A DNA stretch of 64,000 nt from Halarcobacter ebronensis (GTDB taxonomy: Bacteria > Campylobacterota > Campylobacteria > Campylobacterales > Arcobacteraceae), in NCBI RefSeq assembly GCF_013201825.1, contig NZ_CP053836.1:124001-188000 (forward strand). Direction: 5' to 3'. A program made the translations under genes and the position numbers. This document shows positions 7,242 to 16,378 of the stretch, one piece after another (position 1 is the first letter of the stretch; each line of letters starts with the position of its first letter). A model generated the notes under the pieces. That model was given only the letters and a program-made list of their open reading frames with translations, was not told where the DNA came from and did no database searches.

Positions 7242-10082
7242 TTAGTGATTTTTTCTTTTTGTAACTTTGTCTATTAGATAAAAAATAGAGTTATAATCCA
7301 AGTTTGAGTGTTCACTAAGACCAATCTCACAAGTTTTAGAAGTAGAAAAAGCATATTTAGCCTCTTTTGTCTCTTCTTTTAAAAATCTAAGGGCAGAATC
7401 ATTTAATTCAGGATAGGTAAAACCTCTATCTCCTGCAAACCCACAACATTTTACATTTTGAGGTACTATAACTTTTGTTGAGCACATATTTGCTAACTCA
7501 ATAAATTTCTCATGAAGTCCCATTTTTCTTGAGCTACAAGTTGTATGTATAGTAATTGGTTCATCAATTTTTGTAAACTCTAACTCTTTTGTTAGGTGTT
7601 CAAGGGCAAACTCAATTGGTTCATAAATTTTTAATCTTGAACCAAAATTTCCAATCATTGTTTTTGTACATGGACTCATATCACATAAAATAGGATAATC
7701 TCCTTGTTTGCTTGCTTTTTTCAAAGCCTCTTCCAACTCATCAGATTTTATTTTTCCTTGATCTTTGTACCCTTTAGATGAAAATGGCATACCACAACAA
7801 AGTTTATCCATCTCTTCTGGGAATATTATTTGAAACCCAGCTTTTTTTAGAAGTTTTACTGTTAAATCAAAAAGTTCTTCATCAACTGTAGATTTACTAT
7901 TTCTTCCCATACTTCTATTTATACAAGAAGGAAAATAGACAACTTTTTTCTCTAATACTTGCTGCTCAAATCTAGTATTAATATTTATACCTTTTGGCAA
8001 GTATGGAGTCCATTTTGGAAGGGTTCCTCTTGACCAATCTCTAAAAGTGGAAGCAATAGCTTCTAAACTAGAAGTACCAAGTATTTTATGAACTAAATTT
8101 ACCCCTTTTAATCCTATCCTCATACCTTGTAGTGTAGCTTTGTAATTATTTGCAATTGCAGTTGCTATTTTATCTGCTCTTGGAGAGATTTGTTCTGCTC
8201 TTAGATATTTTGTCAAACTTCCCGTATCAATTTTTACAGGACAGGCAGTTGAACATAAAGAACAAGCGGCACAGGTCTCCAAACCATCATATTGATAGAG
8301 TTTTAAGTACTCTTTTGCCTCTTCATATTCTCCTGCTTCTTGAAGTCTTGATATCTCTCTATTTACTACAATTCTTTGTCTAGGAGTTAAAGTTAAATCG
8401 TTTGAAGGGCAGGTTGGTTCACAAAAACCACACTCAATACATTTATCAACTAACTCATTAGTTGCTGGTAGTGCTTTTAGATTTTTAAGGTGTGCCTCTT
8501 TGTCATCATTAATTATTACACCAGGATTTAAAAGGTTTTTAGGGTCAAATAAACTTTTGATTCTTTTCATCATAATATAGGCAGTTTTCCCCCACTCTAC
8601 TTCAATGAAAGCTGCCATATTTCTTCCTGTACCATGTTCTGCTTTTAAGCTTCCTTGGTATTTTACAGCAACTTGATTTACCACATCATTCATAAAAGAA
8701 TCATATCTTTTAACCTCCTCTTCTATTGAAAAGTCTTGGGTAAAAACAAAGTGGAAATTTCCTTCTAGGGCATGCCCAAAAATAAGGGCTTCTGTATAAT
8801 TATGTTTTTTAAATAACTCTTGTAGTTCTAAAGTAGCTTGTGCCAAAACCTCTATTGGATAAGCCACATCTTCAATAATTACAGTTGTTCCTGTTTTTCT
8901 TACAGCTCCAACTGCAGGGAAAAGACCTTTTCTTATTTTCCAATACATTGTGTACTCTGCAACATCTTTTGTAAAATAGATATCTCTTACAACTTCAAAT
9001 TCTTTAAGAAGTTTCTCTAATTGTTTAATCTGTTTGTCTAAAGCTTTGTCACTTATTGCTCTTGTCTCAATAAGTAAAGCGGTAACCTCTTTATCAAAAT
9101 CTTTAATAAACTCTGGCATAGCTGGATCATTTTCAATACTTTTTAATCCTGCTCTGTCCATAAGTTCAACGGCATCAACAACAATCTTTTTTGCATCCCT
9201 TGCAAGTTTTAGTTTTGTAACTGCTTTACAGGCTTCTTCAACATTTTTAAAGTAGATTAGGGCACTTGCTTTATCTTTTAAATCTTCTACTGTTTCATAG
9301 GTTATCTCCTCAATAAAAGCTAAAGTTCCTTCACTTCCTATTATTAGATGTTGAAGGATTTCAAACTCATCTTCAAAATCTATTAAAGCATTTAAAGAGT
9401 AACCACAGGTATTTTTTATTTTAAACTTTTTCTCAATTTTTGCTCTTAACTCTTCATCTTTTTTAGTCTCATTAGAGATTTTTTTCAGCTCTTCTAAAAA
9501 CTCTCCATGAGTAATTCTAAATTCGTCTTTACTTTTTTCATCTGCTGTATCAAGTTTTGTTCCATCTACAAAAATAAGTTTCATAGATTTTAGAGTTTTA
9601 TATGAGTTTTGTGAAATCCCACAGCACATTCCTGAAGCATTATTTGCAGCAATTCCTCCAATCATGGCAGAGTTTATACTAGCAGGATCTGGTCCAATTT
9701 TTTTTGAATAAGCTGCTAAAATATTGTTTGCTTCTTGCCCTGTTAATGCAGGTTGTAAAGAGATATATTCTTTATTGGGTGAAACTTTAAAACCCCTAAA
9801 GTTTCTAGAAGTTACTATTAAAATAGAGTCACTAATTGCTTGCCCTGACAAAGAGGTTCCAGCTGCTCTAAAAGTAACACTAAGTTCTAACTTATTTGCA
9901 AGATTTAGTATCTCTTCTACCTCTTTTGATGTATCTGTTTTTATAACAATTTTTGGAATAAGTCTATAAAAAGAGGCATCTGTACCATATGCTAAAGTAT
10001 GCAACTTATCTGTAAAAATTTTATTTTTATCAATAACTATTGAAATTTGATTATAGAAGTCTTGATATTTTCCTTCTAACAT
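7242..10082 (-). CDS. dld: FAD-linked, Fe-S D-lactate dehydrogenase (Dld-II/Cj1585 type)
   Basis: 946 aa composite flavoprotein. An FAD-binding type 4 domain covers about residues 35-215 (AAGTSLSGQAISDS). A FAD-oxidase C-terminal domain follows to about 525 (HGTGRNMAAFIEVEWG). Two ferredoxin clusters follow, CIECGFCEPTCP (about 547-558) and CAACSLCSTACP (about 602-613), then two CCG domains (CCGMPF near 762, CCGFAGD near 878). This architecture matches the quinone-coupled D-lactate dehydrogenase of Campylobacter (Cj1585c) and related 2-hydroxyacid oxidases. It is the last gene of the lactate block and has its own promoter-like region at 10165-10240. Glycolate or another 2-hydroxyacid is a possible alternative substrate. 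Confidence 0.85.
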   Translation of the reverse strand: MLEGKYQDFYNQISIVIDKNKIFTDKLHTLAYGTDASFYRLIPKIVIKTDTSKEVEEILNLANKLELSVTFRAAGTSLSGQAISDSILIVTSRNFRGFKVSPNKEYISLQPALTGQEANNILAAYSKKIGPDPASINSAMIGGIAANNASGMCCGISQNSYKTLKSMKLIFVDGTKLDTADEKSKDEFRITHGEFLEELKKISNETKKDEELRAKIEKKFKIKNTCGYSLNALIDFEDEFEILQHLIIGSEGTLAFIEEITYETVEDLKDKASALIYFKNVEEACKAVTKLKLARDAKKIVVDAVELMDRAGLKSIENDPAMPEFIKDFDKEVTALLIETRAISDKALDKQIKQLEKLLKEFEVVRDIYFTKDVAEYTMYWKIRKGLFPAVGAVRKTGTTVIIEDVAYPIEVLAQATLELQELFKKHNYTEALIFGHALEGNFHFVFTQDFSIEEEVKRYDSFMNDVVNQVAVKYQGSLKAEHGTGRNMAAFIEVEWGKTAYIMMKRIKSLFDPKNLLNPGVIINDDKEAHLKNLKALPATNELVDKCIECGFCEPTCPSNDLTLTPRQRIVVNREISRLQEAGEYEEAKEYLKLYQYDGLETCAACSLCSTACPVKIDTGSLTKYLRAEQISPRADKIATAIANNYKATLQGMRIGLKGVNLVHKILGTSSLEAIASTFRDWSRGTLPKWTPYLPKGININTRFEQQVLEKKVVYFPSCINRSMGRNSKSTVDEELFDLTVKLLKKAGFQIIFPEEMDKLCCGMPFSSKGYKDQGKIKSDELEEALKKASKQGDYPILCDMSPCTKTMIGNFGSRLKIYEPIEFALEHLTKELEFTKIDEPITIHTTCSSRKMGLHEKFIELANMCSTKVIVPQNVKCCGFAGDRGFTYPELNDSALRFLKEETKEAKYAFSTSKTCEIGLSEHSNLDYNSIFYLIDKVTKRKNH

Positions 10083-10169
10083 TTTAAATCCTTTAAATAA
10101 TTTTTAAATTGTGAATTTATAAATGTTTATTATTCAAGCCTAGGAACAGTATATATTCTTTGTTGAGGA

Positions 10170-10240
10170 TCGTTTATAAACGAGTACATTATATCACACT
10201 GTCGAAATATTATATTATTAATTAAAGCTAGACAGTGTGA
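10170..10240 (-). promoter_or_regulatory. dld promoter with two palindromes
   Basis: On the minus strand an extended -10 (TGATATAAT; TATAAT at 10193-10188) precedes dld. A perfect 14-bp palindrome, TCGTTTATAAACGA (10170-10183), lies where transcription should begin. Just upstream of the -10, TCACACTGTC (10194-10203) and GACAGTGTGA (10231-10240) form a perfect 10-bp inverted repeat with a 27-base gap. On the plus strand a T6 run follows it, so it could also act as a stem-loop. The positions fit a repressor site plus an upstream activator site; the binding proteins are unknown. Confidence 0.5.
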
Positions 10241-10251
10241 CATTTTTTCCC

Positions 10252-11625
10252 TTACATATCTGAAGTCATTCCAAAAATTTCTGGGAAGAAGGCAACAATT
10301 GCTAATACAATAATCTGTATTAGAATAAATGGGATAACTCCCCTATATATTTGAGCAGTGGTTACTCCTGCTGGAGCACATCCCTTTAGATAAAAGAGAG
10401 AAAAACCAAAAGGTGGGGTTAAAAATGAGGTTTGTAAATTCATAGCAATTAAAATTGCAAACCAAATTGGATTTATCCCAAGAGTTTCTGCAACAGGCAA
10501 TAAAATTGGGATAATAATATATGAAATCTCAATAAAATCAATAAAGAAACCAAGAAATAATATGGCAATCATAGTAAATATTACAAAAGTCCATTTCCCA
10601 TCACCTGGAAGACTTAACATGATATGTTCAACTATTTCATCACCACCTGTATATGAGAACACCATAGAAAATGCAGTCGCCCCAATTAGGATACCAAATA
10701 CCATAGAGGTGATTTTAACTGCTTCTAAAGAGGCTTCTTTTACCATTGATATAGAAAAAGTTTTATATATCAAAGCTAATAAAACTGCACCTAAACAACC
10801 AACTGCAGCTGATTCTGTTGGAGTTGCCACCCCTTCAAAAATAGAACCTAAAACTAAAATAATTAGTGTTAGTGAAGGGATAATATCAACTAAAGCTCTT
10901 AAAACTTGTTTTTTCTTTGTCCCTCTACTTGGATCAGCAGGAATTGCAGGAGCTAAATTTTTATTTAGATATGAGACTATTAAAATAAAAATAATATATG
11001 CACCAACTAAGGCAAGTCCTGGTGTAAGTGCTGCTTTAAAAAGGTCACCAACAGGAACTTGAAAAACATCCCCTAAGATAATCAATACAATTGAAGGCGG
11101 AATAATCTGCCCAAGTGTTCCAGAAGCACAAATTGTTCCGGCAGCAAGTTCTGTCTTATACTTATACTTTAACATAACAGGAAGAGAAATAACTCCCATA
11201 GCAACAACTGAAGCTCCAACAACTCCTGTTGAAGCAGCTAGTAAAGTTCCAACTAATACTGTTGATATGGCAACTCCACCTCTAATCTCTCCAAATAAAA
11301 ATCCCATAGATTCAAGAAGTTTTTCAGCAAGACCAGTTTTTTGCAAAATAATTCCCATAAAGATGAACATAGGAATTGCCATAAGGATAGTACTTTGTTG
11401 AATAGCAAAGATTCTAAATGGCATATAATCAAACATTGAGATACCTTCACTCCATCCACTTTGGATTAGTGAAATTATTGCATCACTTTGATCTGCATTA
11501 GAGAAAACTTCAATAAATCCTGCAAGTATCCCAAAAAATACAGAAACAGCAGCAAAAGTAAAAGCAACAGGGAAACCAATAATCAGCATAAAAAGTGCTG
11601 TAAAGAACATCACTATACCAATCAT
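10252..11625 (-). CDS. dctM: TRAP transporter large permease DctM
   Basis: 457 aa with about twelve hydrophobic segments, the expected length for the sodium-coupled transport subunit of TRAP systems. Family landmarks include the N-terminal GFPVAFTFAAVSVFFG, the ASGTLGQIIPPSI loop near residue 170 and the C-terminal NLQTSFLTPPFGFSLFYLKG. Its start overlaps dctQ by 4 bases. With DctQ and DctP it forms one secondary uptake system. The setting between lut genes and a lactate dehydrogenase suggests lactate or a related 2-hydroxy or 2-oxo acid as substrate. Confidence 0.93.
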   Translation of the reverse strand: MIGIVMFFTALFMLIIGFPVAFTFAAVSVFFGILAGFIEVFSNADQSDAIISLIQSGWSEGISMFDYMPFRIFAIQQSTILMAIPMFIFMGIILQKTGLAEKLLESMGFLFGEIRGGVAISTVLVGTLLAASTGVVGASVVAMGVISLPVMLKYKYKTELAAGTICASGTLGQIIPPSIVLIILGDVFQVPVGDLFKAALTPGLALVGAYIIFILIVSYLNKNLAPAIPADPSRGTKKKQVLRALVDIIPSLTLIILVLGSIFEGVATPTESAAVGCLGAVLLALIYKTFSISMVKEASLEAVKITSMVFGILIGATAFSMVFSYTGGDEIVEHIMLSLPGDGKWTFVIFTMIAILFLGFFIDFIEISYIIIPILLPVAETLGINPIWFAILIAMNLQTSFLTPPFGFSLFYLKGCAPAGVTTAQIYRGVIPFILIQIIVLAIVAFFPEIFGMTSDM

Positions 11626-12248
11626 TTTTTACTCTCCTGTTCTTCATCTTCTTTACCATCTATATTTACAATATGAAATCTATGCTCTTCTAAATCGCAT
11701 TTTAGGTGTTGCATATCTTCTTTTAAGTTGTAATTACTTGACTCTTCACTAATCCCTTTATATACATTTAGATTTTTAATAAAAAAACCAACTGTAGTGA
11801 TAATCAAAAGTAAAAATGATAAAGGTATAAGTGATTTTACAATCCATCTATAAGGTAACCCTCCTGGATCACCACTTTGTTCCATTGAATGAAAAGCTTC
11901 AACTGCATTGTCAATTGAACTAAGCCCTACTAAAATTGCAATAGGTAAAATAAAAATAATAGAACCAATCATATTAATCATTGCTTTTTTTCTAGGTGTT
12001 AATTTGTCATAAATAAGGTCAACCCTTACATGACCATCCTCTTTTAAGGTATAGGCAATACCAATAAGAATAATAACAGAGAATAGGTGCCACTCCATCT
12101 CTTGCATCGCAATAGAGCCTGACTTAAAAAAGTATCTCATAACTACATCATAAAATACATTTAATATCATAAGTACCATTGCTATAGCTGTGATTGTTCC
12201 AATAAAATTTGCAAATTTATCGAAACCACGCTCTAATTTCAACAACAT
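11622..12248 (-). CDS. dctQ: TRAP transporter small permease DctQ
   Basis: 208 aa with four membrane segments (about residues 15-40, 53-72, 90-112, 135-158), as in DctQ proteins. A hydrophilic charged tail of about 45 residues ends KEDEEQESKK. It pairs with DctM in the inner membrane. The conserved small-permease region AMQEMEWHLFSVIILIG is visible around residue 43-60. The tail is longer than in minimal DctQ subunits; its role is unknown. Confidence 0.9.
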   Translation of the reverse strand: MLLKLERGFDKFANFIGTITAIAMVLMILNVFYDVVMRYFFKSGSIAMQEMEWHLFSVIILIGIAYTLKEDGHVRVDLIYDKLTPRKKAMINMIGSIIFILPIAILVGLSSIDNAVEAFHSMEQSGDPGGLPYRWIVKSLIPLSFLLLIITTVGFFIKNLNVYKGISEESSNYNLKEDMQHLKCDLEEHRFHIVNIDGKEDEEQESKK

Positions 12249-12330
12249 AAAACGTCCTTTGGATATTTTTTAATAAGTAAGATAAATATAATAAAATTAC
12301 ATTTATATTGCTTATTTAGTATATAGTAAA

Positions 12331-12344
12331 CCCCCTTAAGGGGG
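12331..12344 (-). terminator. Intercistronic GC hairpin between dctP and dctQ
   Basis: CCCCCTTAAGGGGG is a perfect 14-bp palindrome in the 102-base gap between dctP and dctQ and the most GC-rich patch nearby. It lacks a long T-tract, so partial termination or 3'-end protection of the dctP message is likely. That would give more binding protein than permease. Confidence 0.65.
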
Positions 12345-12350
12345 AATATG

Positions 12351-13421
12351 CTATAGGTTATCTTTTAAGTAGATATAATCAGACATCTCTGTCCATTTTC
12401 TAACTTTCTTTTGATAAGCCTCTTGAGAATCTAAAATCTCTTTTAATAAAGGATCATTTGCTGTCATCTCTTTTCTTAATTCAGTATTCGCTTTTTTCAT
12501 AGCATCCATAACTGCTTTAGGGAAAGTTTCAATTTTAATATTTGGATAATCTTTTTCAATTGAAGCCCACGCTTCTGCACTCATATGATAGTTTTGCAGA
12601 TACATATCAAAAGCACTTGCTTTCATTGCAACAACTAAAATCTCTTGTAGATCTTTTGGCAATTTTTCAAAAGCTTTTTCGTTGATTAAAAATTGTAAAT
12701 CTAATCCTGGTTCATGCCATCCTGTATAGTAATAAGGAGCAATTTTATGGAATCCCATATTGATATCCATACCTGGTCCAACCCATTCTAGTGCATCAAT
12801 TGTTCCTCTCTCAAGTGAAGTATATAATTCACCTGGAGCAATATTTGTAACAGTTAATCCTAGTTTTGCCATGATCTCACCAGCAAATCCTGGTATTCTC
12901 ATTTTAAGTCCCTTTAGGTCATCAACAGTTTTGATCTCTTTTCTAAACCAACCACCCATTTGGTTTCCAGAGCTTCCTCCTGGGAATGATAATAGATTAT
13001 GTTTTTTATAAACTTTTTCCATTAATTCCATACCTCCACCATAGTAGAACCAAGAGTATTGTTCAGGTGTAGTCATACCAAAAGGCATTGTAGAAAATGG
13101 TAGGGTATTAATATCTTTACCTTTCCAATAATATGATGCAGAGTGACCCATCTCATATTGACCACCTTTAACCATATCAAATACACCAAGAGGAGCTTTA
13201 TGCTTATTTGCAGCATCTACTCTAATTATTAGTCTTCCATCTGACATCTCTTCAACCATTTTTGCCATTTTTGTAGGGGCATCAATAAAAGGGTGTAGAG
13301 TTGGTCCCCATGTAGTTGCTAGTTTCCATTTGTAAACTTTTTTTGCTAGTGCTTCTGTTCCCAGTCCTGCAATTAATGCAGCAGCAAGAAGCAGTTTAGT
13401 AGATTTACCAAACATTTTCAT
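12351..13421 (-). CDS. dctP: TRAP transporter periplasmic solute-binding protein DctP
   Basis: 356 aa with a signal peptide (about 1-26, ending A-L-A). The mature protein has DctP-family hallmarks: the ligand arginine in GLKMRIPG (Arg175), the EWVGP block (212-216) and GWHEPG (234-239). The last two resemble the 2-oxoacid/lactate-binding branch (TakP and the calcium-lactate binder of Thermus) rather than classical C4-dicarboxylate DctP. A long C-terminal helix carries KANTELRKEM. A close paralogue lies at 28732. Substrate lactate or another hydroxy/oxo-acid is inferred from subfamily and neighbours. Confidence 0.9.
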   Translation of the reverse strand: MKMFGKSTKLLLAAALIAGLGTEALAKKVYKWKLATTWGPTLHPFIDAPTKMAKMVEEMSDGRLIIRVDAANKHKAPLGVFDMVKGGQYEMGHSASYYWKGKDINTLPFSTMPFGMTTPEQYSWFYYGGGMELMEKVYKKHNLLSFPGGSSGNQMGGWFRKEIKTVDDLKGLKMRIPGFAGEIMAKLGLTVTNIAPGELYTSLERGTIDALEWVGPGMDINMGFHKIAPYYYTGWHEPGLDLQFLINEKAFEKLPKDLQEILVVAMKASAFDMYLQNYHMSAEAWASIEKDYPNIKIETFPKAVMDAMKKANTELRKEMTANDPLLKEILDSQEAYQKKVRKWTEMSDYIYLKDNL

Positions 13422-13522
13422 TGTGATCTCCTTTTCGTTTTGTCTCTCAAAGTAGATTGTAACGATACCAAATGAAAAAGATATGATATTTTTTATTTTA
13501 AAATGAAATTGATTCTCTTTTA

Positions 13523-14167
13523 TTATATACAGGTAAAAATGTAACCAGTATCAACAACAGTTTCTATATACTCTTTTTTTAAATTTTTTCTTAGCCGTCT
13601 AACTAAACTTCTAATAGAATCAATTGAGGCAAAAGAACCTTCCCAGACATAGTTTTCTATGGCATTATAGGTAATCACTTGATTTTTTTTAGTTAAAAAA
13701 AGATTCATAAGTAGCCTCTCTTTTTTTGTTAATCTAATAAGTTCATTATCTATAGAGATAGTTGAAGACTTATAATCAAAAAAACAGTTTTCATCAAATA
13801 TTATTTTTTCATCTTTAATCTGACAAAGTTTTTCTATTTTTATCTCAAGCTCATCAATAAAAAAAGGTTTTTTAAGATATTCACTACAACCCAAATCATA
13901 AGCATCTTTTATCATATCAAGTTCAACCGTTGCACTTATTATGATTATAGGAACATCACTATAATAGGTTCTTATCTTTTTTAAAATTGTTATCCCATCT
14001 ATATTTGGAACATTTATATCCAAAATAAAACAACTAAAACCCTCAGTTATATTATCTAATGCCTCTTGACCATCTATAAAGCTAGATATTTTATACCCTT
14101 TTAACTCAAGCCTTTTTTTGATTGTACTATTTAGTTTTTTATTATCTTCAAGAAGTAATATTTTCAT
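13523..14167 (-). CDS. OmpR-type response regulator of the lactate cluster
   Basis: 214 aa. The receiver domain (1-115) has the acidic pair E6/D7, the phospho-acceptor aspartate in FILDINVP (about residue 51), a conserved T/S region IIIISATVE and the lysine in LKKPF. The C-terminal winged helix (about 130-214) ends IETVVDTGYIF, the usual OmpR/PhoB DNA-binding tail. It is 1 base downstream of the sensor kinase gene and directly upstream of dctP, so it probably activates the TRAP and perhaps lut and dld promoters. Confidence 0.9.
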   Translation of the reverse strand: MKILLLEDNKKLNSTIKKRLELKGYKISSFIDGQEALDNITEGFSCFILDINVPNIDGITILKKIRTYYSDVPIIIISATVELDMIKDAYDLGCSEYLKKPFFIDELEIKIEKLCQIKDEKIIFDENCFFDYKSSTISIDNELIRLTKKERLLMNLFLTKKNQVITYNAIENYVWEGSFASIDSIRSLVRRLRKNLKKEYIETVVDTGYIFTCI

Positions 14168-14168
14168 T

Positions 14169-16352
14169 TTATTCCTTTCTATGAGGCATTTTGATTGTAA
14201 AAACTACATATTTATCTCTGTTTTGTGCAGTTATTATTCCACCCATTTTATCTTCAATTATAACTTTTGCCATATATAAACCAAAGCCTGTTCCATCTTT
14301 TTTGGTAGTAAAATAGGGTTCAAAGATCTTATCCACAATATTCTCATCAATATTTCCCCCATCATCAATAATCTCTATTGTAGTAAAGTTTTCACAATAA
14401 AGGATATTTATGATTAGATTGTACTTCTCTATAGAGTTTTTTTCAATTATTTTATTTTTTGCATTATTGATTAGATTGAGTAATACTTGTTTAAACTCAT
14501 TTTCATAACCATATATTAATAGTTCATCACTTTTGTAGTCATAATTAAATTTTAGATTGATATTTGAATAATATATCTGTTTACCTAAAATTTCAAAAAT
14601 CTCTTCAAAGGCTTTTCTTATTGAAAAAAGAGTCTTTTTTGTAGAGGGTTTTAAAAAGTTTCTAAAGTCACTTAGGGTTTTTGACATATATTTTAGCTGT
14701 ACCATTGAATCATTTACAAACTCTTTTACCTGTGCTCCTTTAAGCTCATTTAATAAAAAAGAGGTTTGTATATCTTGTACTTGAGCTGAAAGTTCAACAA
14801 GGGGTTCATTCCATTGGTGGGCAATTGCTGCTACCATATCTCCCATCTCTGCTAGTTTTGATTGTTGAATAAGAAACTGTTTTTGTTGCATCCTCTCTGT
14901 AATATCATCCATTACACAAACAATTCCTCCAATTGAACCATCATTGTTTAGATATACTGCTTTATTTATAATGATATGTTTCATGTGATTATCAGGGGTA
15001 TGAAGAGTCATCTCAGAACTATTTGTTCCTAATGTTTTTAATAGTTCTTGATCTATTTGTTGATTCTTTAAAGCAATCTCCAAAGAGAAAAAATCTTTTG
15101 CAGTTTTTCCTATAACCTCACTTTTCGAAATATTTAAAAGTTCTGAAAAAGCTCTATTACAACCTAAAAATTTCCCATCTTTATTTTTATAATAGATTGG
15201 ATTTGGAAGAGTATCAACTAAAACTTTGTCAAACTTTATTCTGTTTTGAAGGGCTTTTTCCACAACTATTCTTCTTCTTATATTTGCTCTCATGGAAAAA
15301 ATCATAATAAGAAGTATTGCTATGATTGTTAGTGCAATTACAGCTATTTTTGTGTGGGCTTTTATAAAACTATAGGGTTCATTTATAATCTCATAATCTC
15401 TTCCAATCCCATCAACATCTAAATCAAATCTTTTTATTTCGTTATAATCAAAAAGATATTTATTTGGAGATTTTTCAACTATAGGTATCTCTTTTATAGG
15501 TGTTCCATTTAAAACTCTAATTGCCATATCTCCTACAGCTTCACCTTGTGCAATTGCAGAGGTCACAAGGCCACCTAAAACACCATAATCAAGATAAAAG
15601 TCCCATAATCCATAGATTGGTACGTGACTTACTGCTCTTATTTGCTGAACACCATTTTTATAGGTGAAATATTTTCCTGTTCCATCTTTAAACAAAAGTA
15701 CCAAAAGAATTGCTGTGTCTTTTTTTAAGTTACTTATCTTATTTTTTAGATGATCTATATCCATATTATCAATATATTCGATGTTTAATCTTTTAGAGTA
15801 TTTTTTTATGATTGATTCTAGGTCTTTTTTCATGGCAAGACCTGTTTTTGATTTATCATTTATAATAAGTAGGTTTTTTAATTCAGGTTGTAAATCTAAT
15901 ATTAGTTCAAAATTTTTTTCCAAATCTACTTGTTCTTCTATCCCACTAATTTCATCTTTAAAAATACTTTTTTCAATAAGGGTTTTATCAAAGTTATTTA
16001 TTCCACAAAAAAGTATAGGGGTATTTTTAAAAAGTCTGTTTTTTTGCTCTAAAACAAATTCAAAAGCACTATTATCACTAGCTATAACCAAATCAAATTT
16101 TCTATTTTTTAATTGTTCTTCATAAAGGCTTGCAAGTTTTTCTATGTATGATGGGGTCATTATTCTTTTTGTATCCATATAAAAAACTGTAAGCTCTACA
16201 TCTTTTAGAGGTTTTAATTTTTTTTCTACCTCTTGTATAATATCATCACTCCATTTGTAACCTTTATGATAGGAGTTAAGAAATAGAACCTCTTTACCGT
16301 ATAGATAGGTAAAACTAAGAAAAAGCAAGAAAAGAACTGTAATTTTTTTCAT
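14169..16352 (-). CDS. Sensor histidine kinase with periplasmic ABC-substrate-binding-like domain
   Basis: 727 aa from the ATG at 16352 (AAAAGG upstream); an in-frame TTG six codons earlier is less likely. A signal/anchor segment (1-18) is followed by a periplasmic domain (about 20-320) with the ABC_sub_bind fold pattern (EVLFLNSYHKGYKWSD, DLVIASDNSAFEF). Then come a membrane helix at about 336-356, a PAS domain (about 375-490), a phospho-acceptor box with A-H-Q-W-N-E-P (His near 511) and an ATPase domain with an N-box and GTGFGLYMAK. It should sense an external solute, plausibly lactate given the flanking genes, and signal to the adjacent regulator. Confidence 0.88.
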   Translation of the reverse strand: MKKITVLFLLFLSFTYLYGKEVLFLNSYHKGYKWSDDIIQEVEKKLKPLKDVELTVFYMDTKRIMTPSYIEKLASLYEEQLKNRKFDLVIASDNSAFEFVLEQKNRLFKNTPILFCGINNFDKTLIEKSIFKDEISGIEEQVDLEKNFELILDLQPELKNLLIINDKSKTGLAMKKDLESIIKKYSKRLNIEYIDNMDIDHLKNKISNLKKDTAILLVLLFKDGTGKYFTYKNGVQQIRAVSHVPIYGLWDFYLDYGVLGGLVTSAIAQGEAVGDMAIRVLNGTPIKEIPIVEKSPNKYLFDYNEIKRFDLDVDGIGRDYEIINEPYSFIKAHTKIAVIALTIIAILLIMIFSMRANIRRRIVVEKALQNRIKFDKVLVDTLPNPIYYKNKDGKFLGCNRAFSELLNISKSEVIGKTAKDFFSLEIALKNQQIDQELLKTLGTNSSEMTLHTPDNHMKHIIINKAVYLNNDGSIGGIVCVMDDITERMQQKQFLIQQSKLAEMGDMVAAIAHQWNEPLVELSAQVQDIQTSFLLNELKGAQVKEFVNDSMVQLKYMSKTLSDFRNFLKPSTKKTLFSIRKAFEEIFEILGKQIYYSNINLKFNYDYKSDELLIYGYENEFKQVLLNLINNAKNKIIEKNSIEKYNLIINILYCENFTTIEIIDDGGNIDENIVDKIFEPYFTTKKDGTGFGLYMAKVIIEDKMGGIITAQNRDKYVVFTIKMPHRKE

Positions 16353-16378
16353 ATTAACCTTTTGGGTCAATTATAGCA

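Noticed and set aside
13422-13522. Sigma-54 promoter upstream of dctP
   Set aside because: A TTGG stretch is present, but no GC doublet is found at the required spacing. The regulator is of the OmpR type, which works with the main sigma factor.
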